Numbered from the stretch's first letter, positions 30,051-38,946 are shown. The stretch: 64,000 bases of DNA from Burkholderiaceae bacterium (GCA_024235955.1 JACKLJ010000005.1:1-64000); one strand, 5' to 3'. Notes: generated by a model from the sequence alone, not told the origin. Program-made: numbers and translations.

Positions 30051-30731
30051 TCAGGACGCCGCTTCGAACCACAGGTCGGGCGCGGGCGTGGGCGATACAC
30101 CCTGGCGCACGGCCTCGTCGTGCTGCACCTGCAGGGCGCGCTGGTAGGCCTCGCGGCGCTGCAGGCGCTCCCAGTACTGGCGCACATGGGGCGTGAACGC
30201 GTCGACCAGCCCGAGGTGCTGGGCCGCCAGCAGCGCGTAGCCCACCGAGACGTCGGCCGCCGTGAAGCGGCCCGCGCAAAGATAGTCCGATGCCGCCAGC
30301 ACCGGGTCCAGCGCGCGCAGCCGTGCCAGGAACCAGCGCGTGTAGTCCTGCGCCACCGTGGGCAGGCGCCGCTCGGGCGGCTCGAAGCGGGTGTAGCGCA
30401 GCACCAGGGTCTGCGGGAAAGTGAGCGTGGCTTCGCCGAAGTGCAGCCAATTCAGGTAAGGGCCGAAGTCCGCCTCGTCCGCACCGACCCGCAGCGGCGT
30501 GGGCGCGGCGCGCTCGGCCAGGTATTGGCAGATGGCGGCGGATTCGGTCATGCGCGTGGCGCCGTCCACCATCAGCGGCACGGTGCCCAGCGGGTTGATC
30601 TCCAGGTACGAGCGCTGCGCGAAGCGCGGCGGGAACGGCAGCATCTCGAGCCGGTAGGGCAGCCCCAGCTCCTCCAGCATCCAGAGCGGCCGGAACGACC
30701 GCGCGCTGACGCAGTGGTGGAGGACGATCAT
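30051..30731 (-). CDS. Glutathione S-transferase family protein
   Basis: A 226-residue GST with an N-terminal thioredoxin fold (VLHHCVSARSFRPLWMLEEL, NPLGTVPLMVDG, and the glutathione-contact ES in MTESAAICQYL) and an alpha-helical C-terminal domain. Its ATG overlaps the enoyl-CoA hydratase stop by four bases (ATGA), so it is the last gene of the CoA-ligase operon and may act on an intermediate of that pathway. Confidence 0.9.
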   Translation of the reverse strand: MIVLHHCVSARSFRPLWMLEELGLPYRLEMLPFPPRFAQRSYLEINPLGTVPLMVDGATRMTESAAICQYLAERAAPTPLRVGADEADFGPYLNWLHFGEATLTFPQTLVLRYTRFEPPERRLPTVAQDYTRWFLARLRALDPVLAASDYLCAGRFTAADVSVGYALLAAQHLGLVDAFTPHVRQYWERLQRREAYQRALQVQHDEAVRQGVSPTPAPDLWFEAAS

Positions 30732-31501
30732 GCCCGCCCCAGGCCGCGAGCGGCGATGCGCTCGGCCGTGTCCTGGCTGGAGAAGCACGCCATCGCCGCC
30801 TGGCGCTCCTGCTCCAGCGCGCCCGACAGCTGCGGCCCCTGCCCGGTGGTCAGCACCCGCTTGAGCCGCGACGTGGCGAAGGCGGAGCGCTCTGCCACCT
30901 GCCCGGCCATGGCCATGGCGGCGGGCAGCAGCCCGGCGCGCGGCACCACGCGGTTGACCAGGCCCAGCCGGTGCAGCGCCTGGGCGTCCTGGCGCTCGCC
31001 CAGCACGAACAGCTCCATCGCGCGTTGATGGCCCACCGCCTGGGGCAGCAGATGCGTTACGCCACCGGTGACGAAGTGGCCCAGCTGCATCTCGGGGAAG
31101 AAGGCCACCAGATCATCGGCCGCCACCACCAGATCGCAGTTCAGCAGCCACTCCAGCCCGCCGCCCACCGCATAGCCGTGCACCGCGCCGATCACCAGCT
31201 TGGGGCCGAACATGATGTCGCGCGTGATCCCCTGGATCGCGCTGCAAGTGTCCGCCACCGACTGTGGCGTGGCCGCCTGGGCATCGAACTCCTTGAGGTC
31301 GTCGCCGGCGCAGAACGCGCGGCCGGCGCCGGTGAGGACGATGACCCGGGTCGCCGGGTCGTCGTGCGCGGCCACCAGCGCGCGGTGCAGATCGGGCAGC
31401 AGCGCGCCGCCGATGGCGTTGAGCCGCTCCGGCCGGTTCAGCGTGACGACGCTCACCGGCCCTTCGGCGTGCAGCGTGGCGCAAGAGGTGGGGGTACTCA
31501 T
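30728..31501 (-). CDS. Enoyl-CoA hydratase/isomerase family protein
   Basis: A 257-residue crotonase-fold protein. The oxyanion-hole elements are AFCAGDDLKEF (first) and GYAVGGGLEWLLNCDLVVA (second), and the ligand-side region is FFPEMQLGHFVTGGVTHLLP. The usual catalytic glutamates are only partly recognisable, so hydratase, isomerase or hydrolase activity cannot be distinguished. It lies between a CoA ligase and a GST on the same strand, which points to degradation of an organic acid as its CoA thioester. Confidence 0.9.
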   Translation of the reverse strand: MSTPTSCATLHAEGPVSVVTLNRPERLNAIGGALLPDLHRALVAAHDDPATRVIVLTGAGRAFCAGDDLKEFDAQAATPQSVADTCSAIQGITRDIMFGPKLVIGAVHGYAVGGGLEWLLNCDLVVAADDLVAFFPEMQLGHFVTGGVTHLLPQAVGHQRAMELFVLGERQDAQALHRLGLVNRVVPRAGLLPAAMAMAGQVAERSAFATSRLKRVLTTGQGPQLSGALEQERQAAMACFSSQDTAERIAARGLGRA

Positions 31502-31517
31502 CGGGACATCTCCTTGT

Positions 31518-33107
31518 TCAGTGTGACGGTGCTTCGCGGTCCCAGGCGCCGGCGGCACCCTGTTCGCGCAGACGGGTCTTCTCGACCTTGTCGGTCGGGG
31601 TCTTGGGCAATTCATCCACGATGCGGACGAAGCGCGGCACCATGAAGCCGGCCATGCGCCCGCCGCACCAGGCGGCCAGTTCGTCGGCGCGCAAAGGCTG
31701 GCCGGGGCGGGGCACCACCCAGGCCATCACGTCTTCCTCGGTCAGCTCGCTCGGCACGCCGATGACGGCGCACTCGAGCACCGCCGGGTGCTCCTCGATG
31801 GCCTGCTCCACCTCGGCGGCCGAGATGTTCTCGCCACGGCGGCGGACGACGTCCTTGGCCCGGCCGACGAAGTAGTACCAGCCGTCCTCATCGCGCCGCA
31901 GCAGGTCGCCGGTGTGGAACCACTGGTTGCGCAGCGCCTGCAGGCTCTCCTGCGGCTGGCCCCAGTAGCCGTCCATCAGCACGGAAGGCTCCTCCGGCCG
32001 CACCAGCAGTTCGCCGGGCGTGCCCACCGGCACCTCGAAGCCGTCGGCGTCCGCCAGCATGACCCGCCAGGGGCCGCGCAGCTTGCCGCAGGAGCCCGGG
32101 CGCGCCGGTTCGTCCAGCGGGGTGTAGAGGATGGCGCCGACCTCGGTCGAGCCGTACAGCTCGACCAGCCTGCAGCCGAAGCGCTGCTCGAACTGCGGCG
32201 CCCAGGCCGGCAGCGGCACGCCCCAGCCCAGGCGCGCGCGGTGCTCGCGGTCGCGCGGGCCGGCGGGTTGCTTCCACAGCATGGTGAGCGTGGCGCCCAT
32301 GAAGTCGAACACCGTGGCCTGGAAGGCGCGCACCTCGTCCCAGTAGCGCGAGACGCTGAAGCGCTCGCCGATGGCCGCCACCCCGCGCAGCAGCAGCGCA
32401 GGCGCCACCGTCATCACCGCCGCGTCCAGGTGGAACAGCGGGTAGGGGCAGTACAGCACGTCGTCGGCGCGCAGGCCGAGGCCGTCGATCACGCCGCGCG
32501 CCTGCCGCAGCACGAAGCGGTGGCTGATGCGCACCGCCTTGGAGCGGCCGGTGGAGCCGGAGGTGTAGAGCAGCAGGCACAGCGACGAGAAGTGCACGTC
32601 CGCCGGGGAAGCGCCGTCAGGCCCGCCCGCCAGCAGCGCCGACCAGGCCTGCGTGCCGGCCGGCGGCTGGCCGACGACGATGAGCGTCTTCAGCCCCGGC
32701 AGTTCGGCGCGCACCGCCTCGAACTGCGGCCACAGCGTCTCGTGCACCACCAGCACCTTGCTGCCGACCAGCGCCAGCGCATCGCGCAGCAGGCTTCCGC
32801 GCATGGCGGTGTTGACGGGCGCCGTAGCCGCACCCAGCCGCGCCAGGGCGAACCAGGTCACCACGAACTCCGCGCAATTGGGCAGCAGCAGGCTCACGTT
32901 GGCACCCGCCGCCACGCCCAGGCGCCGCAGGCCGGCGGCCAGCGACGACGCCTGGCGCTCCATGGCGCCGAAACTCAGGTCACCCGAGGCCATCCGGAGG
33001 AACGGCGCATCCGGCACTTCGGACGCCGCGCGGGCCAGTTCGTCCCACAGCGCATGCTGGCAGCGATCGGCGGCGGCCGGGGAGACAGGTTGCGTCAACG
33101 CGCTCAT
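31518..33107 (-). CDS. Acyl-CoA synthetase (AMP-forming), CaiC-like
   Basis: A 529-residue member of the ANL superfamily that activates a carboxylic acid to its acyl-AMP and then the CoA thioester. It shows the phosphate loop LLYTSGSTGRSKAVRI, the adenine-binding YGSTEVG, HTGDLLRRDEDGWYYFVGRAKD and the catalytic lysine in PKTPTDKVEKTRL. It resembles crotonobetaine/carnitine-CoA ligase and short-chain ligases. It heads the operon ligase-hydratase-GST and is divergent from a TetR regulator. The substrate is not deducible. Confidence 0.92.
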   Translation of the reverse strand: MSALTQPVSPAAADRCQHALWDELARAASEVPDAPFLRMASGDLSFGAMERQASSLAAGLRRLGVAAGANVSLLLPNCAEFVVTWFALARLGAATAPVNTAMRGSLLRDALALVGSKVLVVHETLWPQFEAVRAELPGLKTLIVVGQPPAGTQAWSALLAGGPDGASPADVHFSSLCLLLYTSGSTGRSKAVRISHRFVLRQARGVIDGLGLRADDVLYCPYPLFHLDAAVMTVAPALLLRGVAAIGERFSVSRYWDEVRAFQATVFDFMGATLTMLWKQPAGPRDREHRARLGWGVPLPAWAPQFEQRFGCRLVELYGSTEVGAILYTPLDEPARPGSCGKLRGPWRVMLADADGFEVPVGTPGELLVRPEEPSVLMDGYWGQPQESLQALRNQWFHTGDLLRRDEDGWYYFVGRAKDVVRRRGENISAAEVEQAIEEHPAVLECAVIGVPSELTEEDVMAWVVPRPGQPLRADELAAWCGGRMAGFMVPRFVRIVDELPKTPTDKVEKTRLREQGAAGAWDREAPSH

Positions 33108-33116
33108 TTCTGAATA

Positions 33117-33124
33117 TGACGTCA
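33117..33124. promoter_or_regulatory. TGACGTCA palindrome, candidate TetR operator
   Basis: A perfect 8-base palindrome lies in the 48-base spacer between the divergent acyl-CoA ligase and TetR genes, ten bases from the ligase start. An operator for the adjacent regulator is the natural guess; flanking bases (AATA and GTTTT) are not symmetrical. Confidence 0.35.
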
Positions 33125-33155
33125 GTTTTCTGGAACAGCCGGATAATGCCACACC

Positions 33156-33863
33156 ATGACGAAGAACGCCACGACCCCCGGCAACGCCTTGGCCTACCGG
33201 ACGCTGTTGCTCGGCCAGTCGGAGGACGCCGGCCTGCGCAAGGGTCCGCGCACGCAGGCGCGCATCCGCTGGGCCGCCTGCGAGCTGCTGGAAGGCATGT
33301 CGCTGGACGCGCTGACGGTGCAGGACATCGGCCGCCAGGCCGGCATTGCGCAAGGCACGCTGTACCAGTATTTCGGCAGCCGCAACGAGCTGGTCGCGGC
33401 GGTGCTGCACGACTTCATCGCCTTCCTGCGCGAGCGGATGCTGGCGGCGGCCGCGGGCAGCGCGTCGTTCCAGGACTCGGTTACCCGCTCCACGCGCACC
33501 TACTGCGAGCTGTTCCGCGCCAACCGCGGGCTGATGAAGTGCCTGCTGCACCACTTCGACACCTTCCCCGAGGCGCGGGCGATCTTCAGCGCGTTCAACC
33601 AGGAATGGATCGAACAGGTGGTGCGCGCCATGCGGCGCCGGCAGGGTGCCGCCGGGCCCACGGCGCGCGACATCCGGCGGCGCGCCTACGCACTCGGCGG
33701 CATGGTGGACCAGTACCTGGCGGCGATCTACCTGTACGAAGACCGCCACGTCGTCGCCACGGCGGGCTCCATCAAGGAGGTGGTGGCCACGCTCACGGCC
33801 ATCTGGTGCCGTGCGTTCGCCGACATCCTGCCGACCGCCGACATGGGGCCCGCCGCCAGGTGA
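33156..33863 (+). CDS. TetR-family regulator
   Basis: A 235-residue regulator. The N-terminal helix-turn-helix (about 35-80; DALTVQDIGRQAGIAQGTLYQYFGSRNELVAAV) is followed by an all-helical ligand-binding domain. It is divergently oriented to the acyl-CoA ligase operon, so it probably represses that operon and itself until an acyl-CoA or free acid is bound. This regulatory role is inferred from position. Confidence 0.9.
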   Translation: MTKNATTPGNALAYRTLLLGQSEDAGLRKGPRTQARIRWAACELLEGMSLDALTVQDIGRQAGIAQGTLYQYFGSRNELVAAVLHDFIAFLRERMLAAAAGSASFQDSVTRSTRTYCELFRANRGLMKCLLHHFDTFPEARAIFSAFNQEWIEQVVRAMRRRQGAAGPTARDIRRRAYALGGMVDQYLAAIYLYEDRHVVATAGSIKEVVATLTAIWCRAFADILPTADMGPAAR

Positions 33864-33885
33864 TCGCCCCGGGGCGCGGGCGCCG

Positions 33886-34857
33886 TCAGCCCTCGCGCGT
33901 CTGGCTCTCCGCCGTCGCCAGCGCCAGGCACAGGTCTTCCCAGGCCTTGGCTTTCTCCGGCAGGGCACGCAGCAGGTAGGCGGGGTGGTAGGTGACGATC
34001 ACCGGCACGCCTTGGTAGCGGTGCACGCGGCCGCGCAGGCGGCCGATGGGCTCGCTGGTCTGCAGGAGCGACTGCACGGCGAAGCGCCCCATGGCCAGGA
34101 TGATCTTCGGCCGCACCAGCGCGACCTGGCGGCGCAGGTAGGGCTCGCATTGGGCAATCTCCTCCGGCAGCGGGTTGCGGTTGCCGGGCGGGCGGCACTT
34201 GAGCACGTTGGCGATGAACACGCCCTGGCGCGGTTCGTTCGCACCGTTTTCAGGGTCTTTCGGGCCTCCAGCCCTTATTTCACCGGCGCCGCCAGCTATC
34301 AAATTGGTATCAATCCCGGCGTCGCGCGAGACGCCGATGGCGGCCAGCATCTGGTCCAGCAGCTTGCCGGCCTGGCCGACGAAGGGCTGGCCCTGGCGGT
34401 CTTCGTTCTCGCCCGGCGCCTCGCCGATCACCATCCAGTCGGCCTGATGGCTGCCGATGCCGAACACCGTGTTCGTGCGCCCGGCGCACAGCCCGCAAGC
34501 GCGGCAGCCGGCCACGGCGGCTTCGAGCGCGGGCCAGTCCATCTGCGCCACACCCTCCGGCCGCGGGCCCAGCGCCGCCGCCGGCGCGGCTTGGGCGGGT
34601 GCCGCAGGACCCGTGCCGACGGGCGCCGCGGCACGTGGCCGCGGCACCGCCGTTTCAGCATGTTTTGGGCTTCCAGCCGGCTGCTGGCGGGCGCCGACAG
34701 CTATGGTTTCAGAAGCATCCCGCACCGTCACCGTGACCGCCGGGGCCTCGGCGGGCGCCTGCTCGGAAGGTTCGGCCACGCGCGCGACCGGCTCGGGCTG
34801 CCACACCCGCACCCCCATCTCTGCCAGCATGGCCCGCTGCCGCGCGTCGAGCGTCAC
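33886..34857 (-). CDS. Family 4/5 uracil-DNA glycosylase with two repeat-encoded insertions
   Basis: This [4Fe-4S] uracil-DNA glycosylase removes uracil from DNA. Cysteines are in CRACGLCAGR and NVLKCRPPG, with a fourth further on (AQCEPYL). Active-site motifs are GEAPGENEDRQGQPFVGQAG and TYHPAYLLR. The gene starts at GTG 34857 (323 residues). The first 110 residues before the catalytic domain are low-complexity. Two stretches are encoded by copies of the dispersed repeat: ETIAVGARQQPAGSPKHAET (about 48-68) and roughly 30 residues between SRDA and VFIANVLK, where other family members have almost no loop. The catalytic residues are intact, so it is probably active. Confidence 0.9.
   Translation of the reverse strand: MTLDARQRAMLAEMGVRVWQPEPVARVAEPSEQAPAEAPAVTVTVRDASETIAVGARQQPAGSPKHAETAVPRPRAAAPVGTGPAAPAQAAPAAALGPRPEGVAQMDWPALEAAVAGCRACGLCAGRTNTVFGIGSHQADWMVIGEAPGENEDRQGQPFVGQAGKLLDQMLAAIGVSRDAGIDTNLIAGGAGEIRAGGPKDPENGANEPRQGVFIANVLKCRPPGNRNPLPEEIAQCEPYLRRQVALVRPKIILAMGRFAVQSLLQTSEPIGRLRGRVHRYQGVPVIVTYHPAYLLRALPEKAKAWEDLCLALATAESQTREG
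34247..34312 (+). repeat. Dispersed repeat inside the glycosylase gene, copy 7
   Basis: TTTCGGGCCTCCAGCCCTTA is followed by a diverged core (GGCGCCGCCAGCTATC). It keeps the glycosylase frame open on the opposite strand and adds a loop of about 22 residues. Confidence 0.8.
34650..34716 (+). repeat. Dispersed repeat (variant B) inside the glycosylase gene, copy 8
   Basis: GTTTCAGCATGTTTTGGGCT, CCAGCCGGCTG, then GGGCGCCGACAGCTATGG. It is almost identical, in inverted orientation, to the copy at 36504-36570, so these two are the youngest or a recent duplication. Confidence 0.85.
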
Positions 34858-34894
34858 AGGCGCGCCTCCAGACCGGAGCAGCCGGGGATGAAAG

Positions 34895-35041
34895 TCGGCG
34901 CACACACGCCCCCCAAGGCCGCGACCGAAGACAAGCGAGCCAGGGCCGGCCACTGGTTCGGGGCCGCCATGCCCTGGGTCCCCCCGGGCACCAGCGGCGT
35001 CCCCCTCCGGGGGAAGACGCGCGCAACGCAGCACAGGTGGG
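34895..35041. repeat. Possible family 2 repeat between glycosylase and rimI
   Basis: The 184-base spacer holds a CCCCCTCCGGGGG hairpin flanked by GGCGT and AAGACGC, resembling the C-rich hairpin repeats at 18781 and 27945. Similarity outside the hairpin is weak. No gene is seen here. Confidence 0.35.
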
Positions 35042-35551
35042 TCATACCTTCAGGCTCATGACCACCGCGTCCTCGCGCTCGCCGCGCCCGGCCGGGTAGT
35101 AGCCGCGGCGCACGCCCACGCGGTTGAAGCCGCGCCGCAGGTACACCTGCTGCGCCCGCACGTTGGACAGGCGCACTTCCAGCCACAGCCACTCGGCGCC
35201 CTGGCCACGCGCCCAGAGCGCCAGCGCGTCCAGCATCAGCACGGCCCAGCCCTGGCGCTGGAACTCCGGCGCCACGGTGATGTTGAGCAGGTGCACCTCG
35301 TCCACGCCTTTCATGGCGATGAAGTAGCCGATCAGCGTGTCGTCGTCGCCGGCCATCAGGCACTGCGCCTGGTAGCCCACGGCCAGCGCGTCGGCGAAGT
35401 TGCCGCGCGACCACGGGTGGCTGTAGGCGCGCTGCTCCACCGCGACCACGGCGTCGAGCAGCCCCGGCACCAGCGGCTCGAAGCGCGCTTCCAGCCCGGG
35501 CATCGGCTCGGGCAAGGGCAGGGTGGCGGTAACGGGCCAGACAACGCTCAT
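35042..35551 (-). CDS. rimI: Ribosomal protein S18 alanine N-acetyltransferase
   Basis: A GNAT acetyltransferase of 169 residues from ATG 35551. RimI acetylates the N-terminal alanine of ribosomal protein S18. Motifs are VEQRAYSHPWSRGNFADAL, the acetyl-CoA loop VAPEFQRQGWAVLMLDALA and the C-terminal GFNRVGVRRGYYP. It follows tsaB on the same strand, the usual pairing. Confidence 0.9.
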   Translation of the reverse strand: MSVVWPVTATLPLPEPMPGLEARFEPLVPGLLDAVVAVEQRAYSHPWSRGNFADALAVGYQAQCLMAGDDDTLIGYFIAMKGVDEVHLLNITVAPEFQRQGWAVLMLDALALWARGQGAEWLWLEVRLSNVRAQQVYLRRGFNRVGVRRGYYPAGRGEREDAVVMSLKV

Positions 35552-35662
35552 GGATGGGGCGACAAGGCAAACTTGTTCGAAACCGGGCAAGCCATTGATG
35601 GTTCGGGGACGCTTCGCACGGCAGCAACGCACGCAGCACCAGCGGGCAGGCGGCCGGCACCC

Positions 35663-36370
35663 TCAGGCACCGGCGGTCGCTCGCTGCGCTTCGCGCTCAG
35701 CCGTGGTTTGCGCCACTTTATCGCGAATGTAAAGCGGCAGTGCCTGATCGGCCGGCACGGTCCGATGAGCGGCCAGCAGCGCCGGCGCCAGGCGCAGCAG
35801 TGCCCGCGCGGTGGGCAGGGCGTCGAGCCGCGCGGGCCCGGCGGGCAGACGGTCGCCATAGGCCGCGAAGGCGTTCCCGGCCAGCACCCAGCCGTCGCCT
35901 TGCGGCAGCGCCAGCGCCTCGGGCGGGCCCACGTGCACGGGCGCGCGCTCGACCCAGCCTGCGGCATCGCCCAGCCATTCGTAGGCGGCGCTGTAGACCT
36001 CGTTCATGCGGGCGTCGAGCACGGCCAGCACGCGGGTGGCGCCATGGGCGTGGCGCGCCTGCTCGGCCACGGCCAGCAGGGTGTCGACGGGCAGCACCGG
36101 CCGGCCGGCGCCGTAGGCCAGGCCCTGCGCCACCGCGCAGGCGGTGCGCAGACCCGTGAAGGCGCCCGGCCCGCGGCCGAAGACGATGGCGTCCAGCTCG
36201 CGCAGCGTGAGCCCGGCCTCGGCCAGCAGGCGCCGCACGGCCGGGATCAGCGTGGCCGAGGCCTGCGCGCCGCCGGCGCCGGCGTGCGCGCGCACCGTGT
36301 CGCCGTGCTGGACGGCGATGGACAGATGCTCGGTGCTGGTGTCAAAGGCAAGCAGGTTCACGGGCGCCAT
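35663..36370 (-). CDS. tsaB: tRNA t6A biosynthesis protein TsaB
   Basis: TsaB is the TsaD partner in the complex that makes threonylcarbamoyladenosine at position 37 of ANN-decoding tRNAs. The 235-residue protein has the ASKHA-fold N-terminus NLLAFDTSTEHLSIAVQ, GRGPGAFTGLRTACAVAQGL, and VLAVLDARMNEVY. ATG 36370 is chosen because it begins directly at the family's first strand. Confidence 0.94.
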   Translation of the reverse strand: MAPVNLLAFDTSTEHLSIAVQHGDTVRAHAGAGGAQASATLIPAVRRLLAEAGLTLRELDAIVFGRGPGAFTGLRTACAVAQGLAYGAGRPVLPVDTLLAVAEQARHAHGATRVLAVLDARMNEVYSAAYEWLGDAAGWVERAPVHVGPPEALALPQGDGWVLAGNAFAAYGDRLPAGPARLDALPTARALLRLAPALLAAHRTVPADQALPLYIRDKVAQTTAEREAQRATAGA

Positions 36371-36503
36371 TGTCTCAAGCCGGCGCGCGGGGCGGCGAGG
36401 CCGCGCGCGGAGGGGAAGCCGCCGCGGTGCCCGTGCCCTTGGCGGAGGCAGCAGTGGCGGCGCCTGCAGCGACGCCGGCAATCACGGCTGAGCCTCGAAT
36501 CGC

Positions 36504-36570
36504 TTCCAAAACCATAGCCGTCTGCGCCCGCCAGCAGCCGGCTGCAGCCCCAAAACATGCTGAAACGGCG
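36504..36570 (-). repeat. Dispersed repeat (variant B), copy 9
   Basis: Inverted near-copy of 34650-34716: AAACCATAGCCGTCTGCGCC, CCAGCAGCCGGCTG, CCCCAAAACATGCTGAAAC. It lies between tsaB and the lipoprotein gene; this roughly 265-base gap holds no gene. Confidence 0.85.
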
Positions 36571-36635
36571 TTGCCGTGGGAACGGGACGCTGTGTCGCCC
36601 AGGGCTGGGCCTGTAGCGCCCGCCCGGGCCGCGCC

Positions 36636-37709
36636 TCAACCCGGCACGCCGGAGATCCAGGCCTTGCGGATGAGCTGGCCGCAGCGGGCGGAGGCATAGC
36701 CGTGCCCGGCGCTGTCGGGATCGTCCGGATCGCTGATGGCGCTGGTGTCCTTGCGGGCGATGATGCCGTACCAGGTCTTGCCGGCGTCGATCCAGGGATA
36801 GAAGCCGAACGCCCCGGCGCTGCTGAACGCGCCGTCACCATTGTTCGGGTCGTCCTCCACCCAGTGGCCGATCGCATAGTGGTAGCTCTCGCTTTCCGGA
36901 ATCGGCGTGTGGACGGCCGTGCCGGGCGGGCAGGTCGTCGGGTTGGTGCACACGGCGTCTTGGCCGAGCGCGCCCCGCATCAGCAGCTGGCCGGAAAGGA
37001 TCTTGCGCAGGAACACGCCGTAGGCGTCGGCATTGGTGACCACGCCCCCGGCGAGTTGGGGCTGGCTGTAGCCCATGACCACGTCGGTGCCCAGCTGCGA
37101 CTGCATCTCGGCCGCCAGGCCCGCGCTGTCGAGCGGGCCCAGGCCGCTCAGGGCGGCGTGCTTTTCCATGTGACCGCCGCCGTAGGAAAAGCGGCCGTCG
37201 GTGGCTGGCGAGTACACGTCGTTGTTCTGGTAGGCCACGCATTCGTCCACCGTCTGGCCGGGCAGGCAGCGCGAGAAATAGGTGTAGCCGCTGCGGAAGG
37301 TGAGGAACTTCACGTCCTCATCGCTCAGCTGGCCCTGGCGGCGCTGCACCACGTAGGCACCGTACAACCACTTCGACGCCGAGGCGATGCCCATCAGCGT
37401 CGAGCCGGTGTAGGTGGCCGTGCCGCCGCTGGATTGCACCGAGCCCGAGGCCAGGCGCCCGGTCTGGTCGCCCACCTCCCAGAAAAAGGGCTGGATCGGC
37501 GCACAGGCGTTGGTGGCGCTTTGCGCCGTGGCCGAGGCGGCGGCCACGCGCTGGGCCAGATCGATCGAGCCCGGGGCCGGCGTACCGCTGCCGTCGCCGC
37601 CCCCATTGTCGTTGCCGCCCCCGCACGCCGCCAGCAGCAGCGCGGCACCCGTCGCGGCCACGAGCCCCCACGGAACCCGGGCAGTGCCAAAACCATCGGC
37701 GTTTTTCAT
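36636..37709 (-). CDS. Beta-lactamase-fold serine hydrolase lipoprotein
   Basis: The 357-residue protein has a lipobox (ALLLAAC, Cys29), a Gly/Asn/Asp linker, then a domain with the SxxK motif SASK (Ser110, Lys113) in MGIASASKWLYGAYV. This places it in the beta-lactamase/DD-peptidase superfamily. Later motifs (YSY/SxN, KTG) are hard to place with confidence, so activity is uncertain. Five or more cysteines suggest disulphides. The start is ATG 37709. Confidence 0.7.
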   Translation of the reverse strand: MKNADGFGTARVPWGLVAATGAALLLAACGGGNDNGGGDGSGTPAPGSIDLAQRVAAASATAQSATNACAPIQPFFWEVGDQTGRLASGSVQSSGGTATYTGSTLMGIASASKWLYGAYVVQRRQGQLSDEDVKFLTFRSGYTYFSRCLPGQTVDECVAYQNNDVYSPATDGRFSYGGGHMEKHAALSGLGPLDSAGLAAEMQSQLGTDVVMGYSQPQLAGGVVTNADAYGVFLRKILSGQLLMRGALGQDAVCTNPTTCPPGTAVHTPIPESESYHYAIGHWVEDDPNNGDGAFSSAGAFGFYPWIDAGKTWYGIIARKDTSAISDPDDPDSAGHGYASARCGQLIRKAWISGVPG

Positions 37710-37875
37710 GGGGGCCTTTCCACTGAAAGAGAGTTCACGGTCGCGACGACCAAGGCCGCATGCGCCGATTGAACCCCTCAGGTATGACCCACCCATGTCG
37801 CGACTGTGAGCGCAGGTAACACCCGCAGGTGCCCTCGGCATCCGCACACGCCGCCCGAAGGCGACGCGCGCCGGC

Positions 37876-38874
37876 TCACTGCCGCGCGCCGACGGACAAC
37901 GGGCGGGGCGCGGCCGAGGCCGGCTCCGCCGCGGACCGACGCCCCGCCAGCACGCCGAACAGGATCCCCAGCGTGACCATCGCCAGCCCCGCCAGCAGGT
38001 GCCAGTGCAGCGGCTCGCCCAGCAGCGGCACCGCCGCCATGGCCGACAGGCCCGGCACCAGCGCGGTGAGCATGGTCGATTTCACCGGCCCGAAATGGCG
38101 GATCATCTGCGTGAACGCGATCCCCGCCACCACCACCGAGCCCACGCCCTGGTACACGGTCTGGAAGGCGATCTCGCCCCAGGGCGCGCTGGCCAGCCGG
38201 CTGGGCAGCACCCCCAGCCAGGTCAGCAGCACGAAGGCCGGCACGTAGGTGCAGAAGGCGAACACCGTGATGCCGATGGTGGCGCGCACCGCATCGAGCC
38301 CGAACTTGCGCGCCAGCACGCCGTACACCGCCCAGCAGCTGGCAGCCGCCATGAACAGCAGGTCGCCGCGCCAGGCCGTGCCGCCGGTGCCGCTGAAGGC
38401 GCCCCACAGGCTGGCGCCGCCCACCAGCAGGTCGCCCGCCACGATGCAGGCCAGCCCCAGCGCGCGCGCCGGCGTGATGCGGTCGCCCAGCAGCACCGCC
38501 GCCAGCAGCGCCGTCCACAGCGGCAGGCTGCCCGGCAGCAGCACCGAGGCGTGCGCCGCCGGCGCATGGAAGAACCCGCTGTAGGCCAGCACGGCGTACA
38601 GCAGCCCGCCGAACAGCCCGGCCTGCACCGTCTGGCGCAGCGGCAGCGGCGAGAAGCCGCCGAACGACACGCCCGTGTCGCCGCGGTGCCCGCGCGTGAG
38701 CCACCAGCCCCAGGGCAGCAGCACCATGCTGGCACCCACGATGCGGCACAGCGCCAGGTCGAACGGCGTCAGCGTATGGCTGGCCGAGGCGCGGGCGATG
38801 ACGATGAAGGAGGTCCAGATCGCGACCGTGACGACGGCCGCCATCACACCTTTCTGGCGTGCGCTCAGGGGCAT
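37876..38874 (-). CDS. EamA-family (DMT) transporter
   Basis: A 332-residue membrane protein with ten segments in two EamA halves (about 10-150 and 175-310). The first half starts KGVMAAVVTVAIWTSFIVIARA and ends VLLGDRITPARALGLACIVAGDLLV; the second repeats the fold with GSVVVAGIAFTQMIRHFGPVKSTMLTALVPGLSAMAAVPLLGEPL. These transporters export amino acids or nucleotide-like metabolites. The substrate is unknown. Confidence 0.9.
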   Translation of the reverse strand: MPLSARQKGVMAAVVTVAIWTSFIVIARASASHTLTPFDLALCRIVGASMVLLPWGWWLTRGHRGDTGVSFGGFSPLPLRQTVQAGLFGGLLYAVLAYSGFFHAPAAHASVLLPGSLPLWTALLAAVLLGDRITPARALGLACIVAGDLLVGGASLWGAFSGTGGTAWRGDLLFMAAASCWAVYGVLARKFGLDAVRATIGITVFAFCTYVPAFVLLTWLGVLPSRLASAPWGEIAFQTVYQGVGSVVVAGIAFTQMIRHFGPVKSTMLTALVPGLSAMAAVPLLGEPLHWHLLAGLAMVTLGILFGVLAGRRSAAEPASAAPRPLSVGARQ

Positions 38875-38946
38875 GGCCCGGATTATCGGCGGGCGGTGCC
38901 GCGCGCCGCCGCAGCCGGCCGGCGTACCCTTCTGGCGCGGAAGGGT

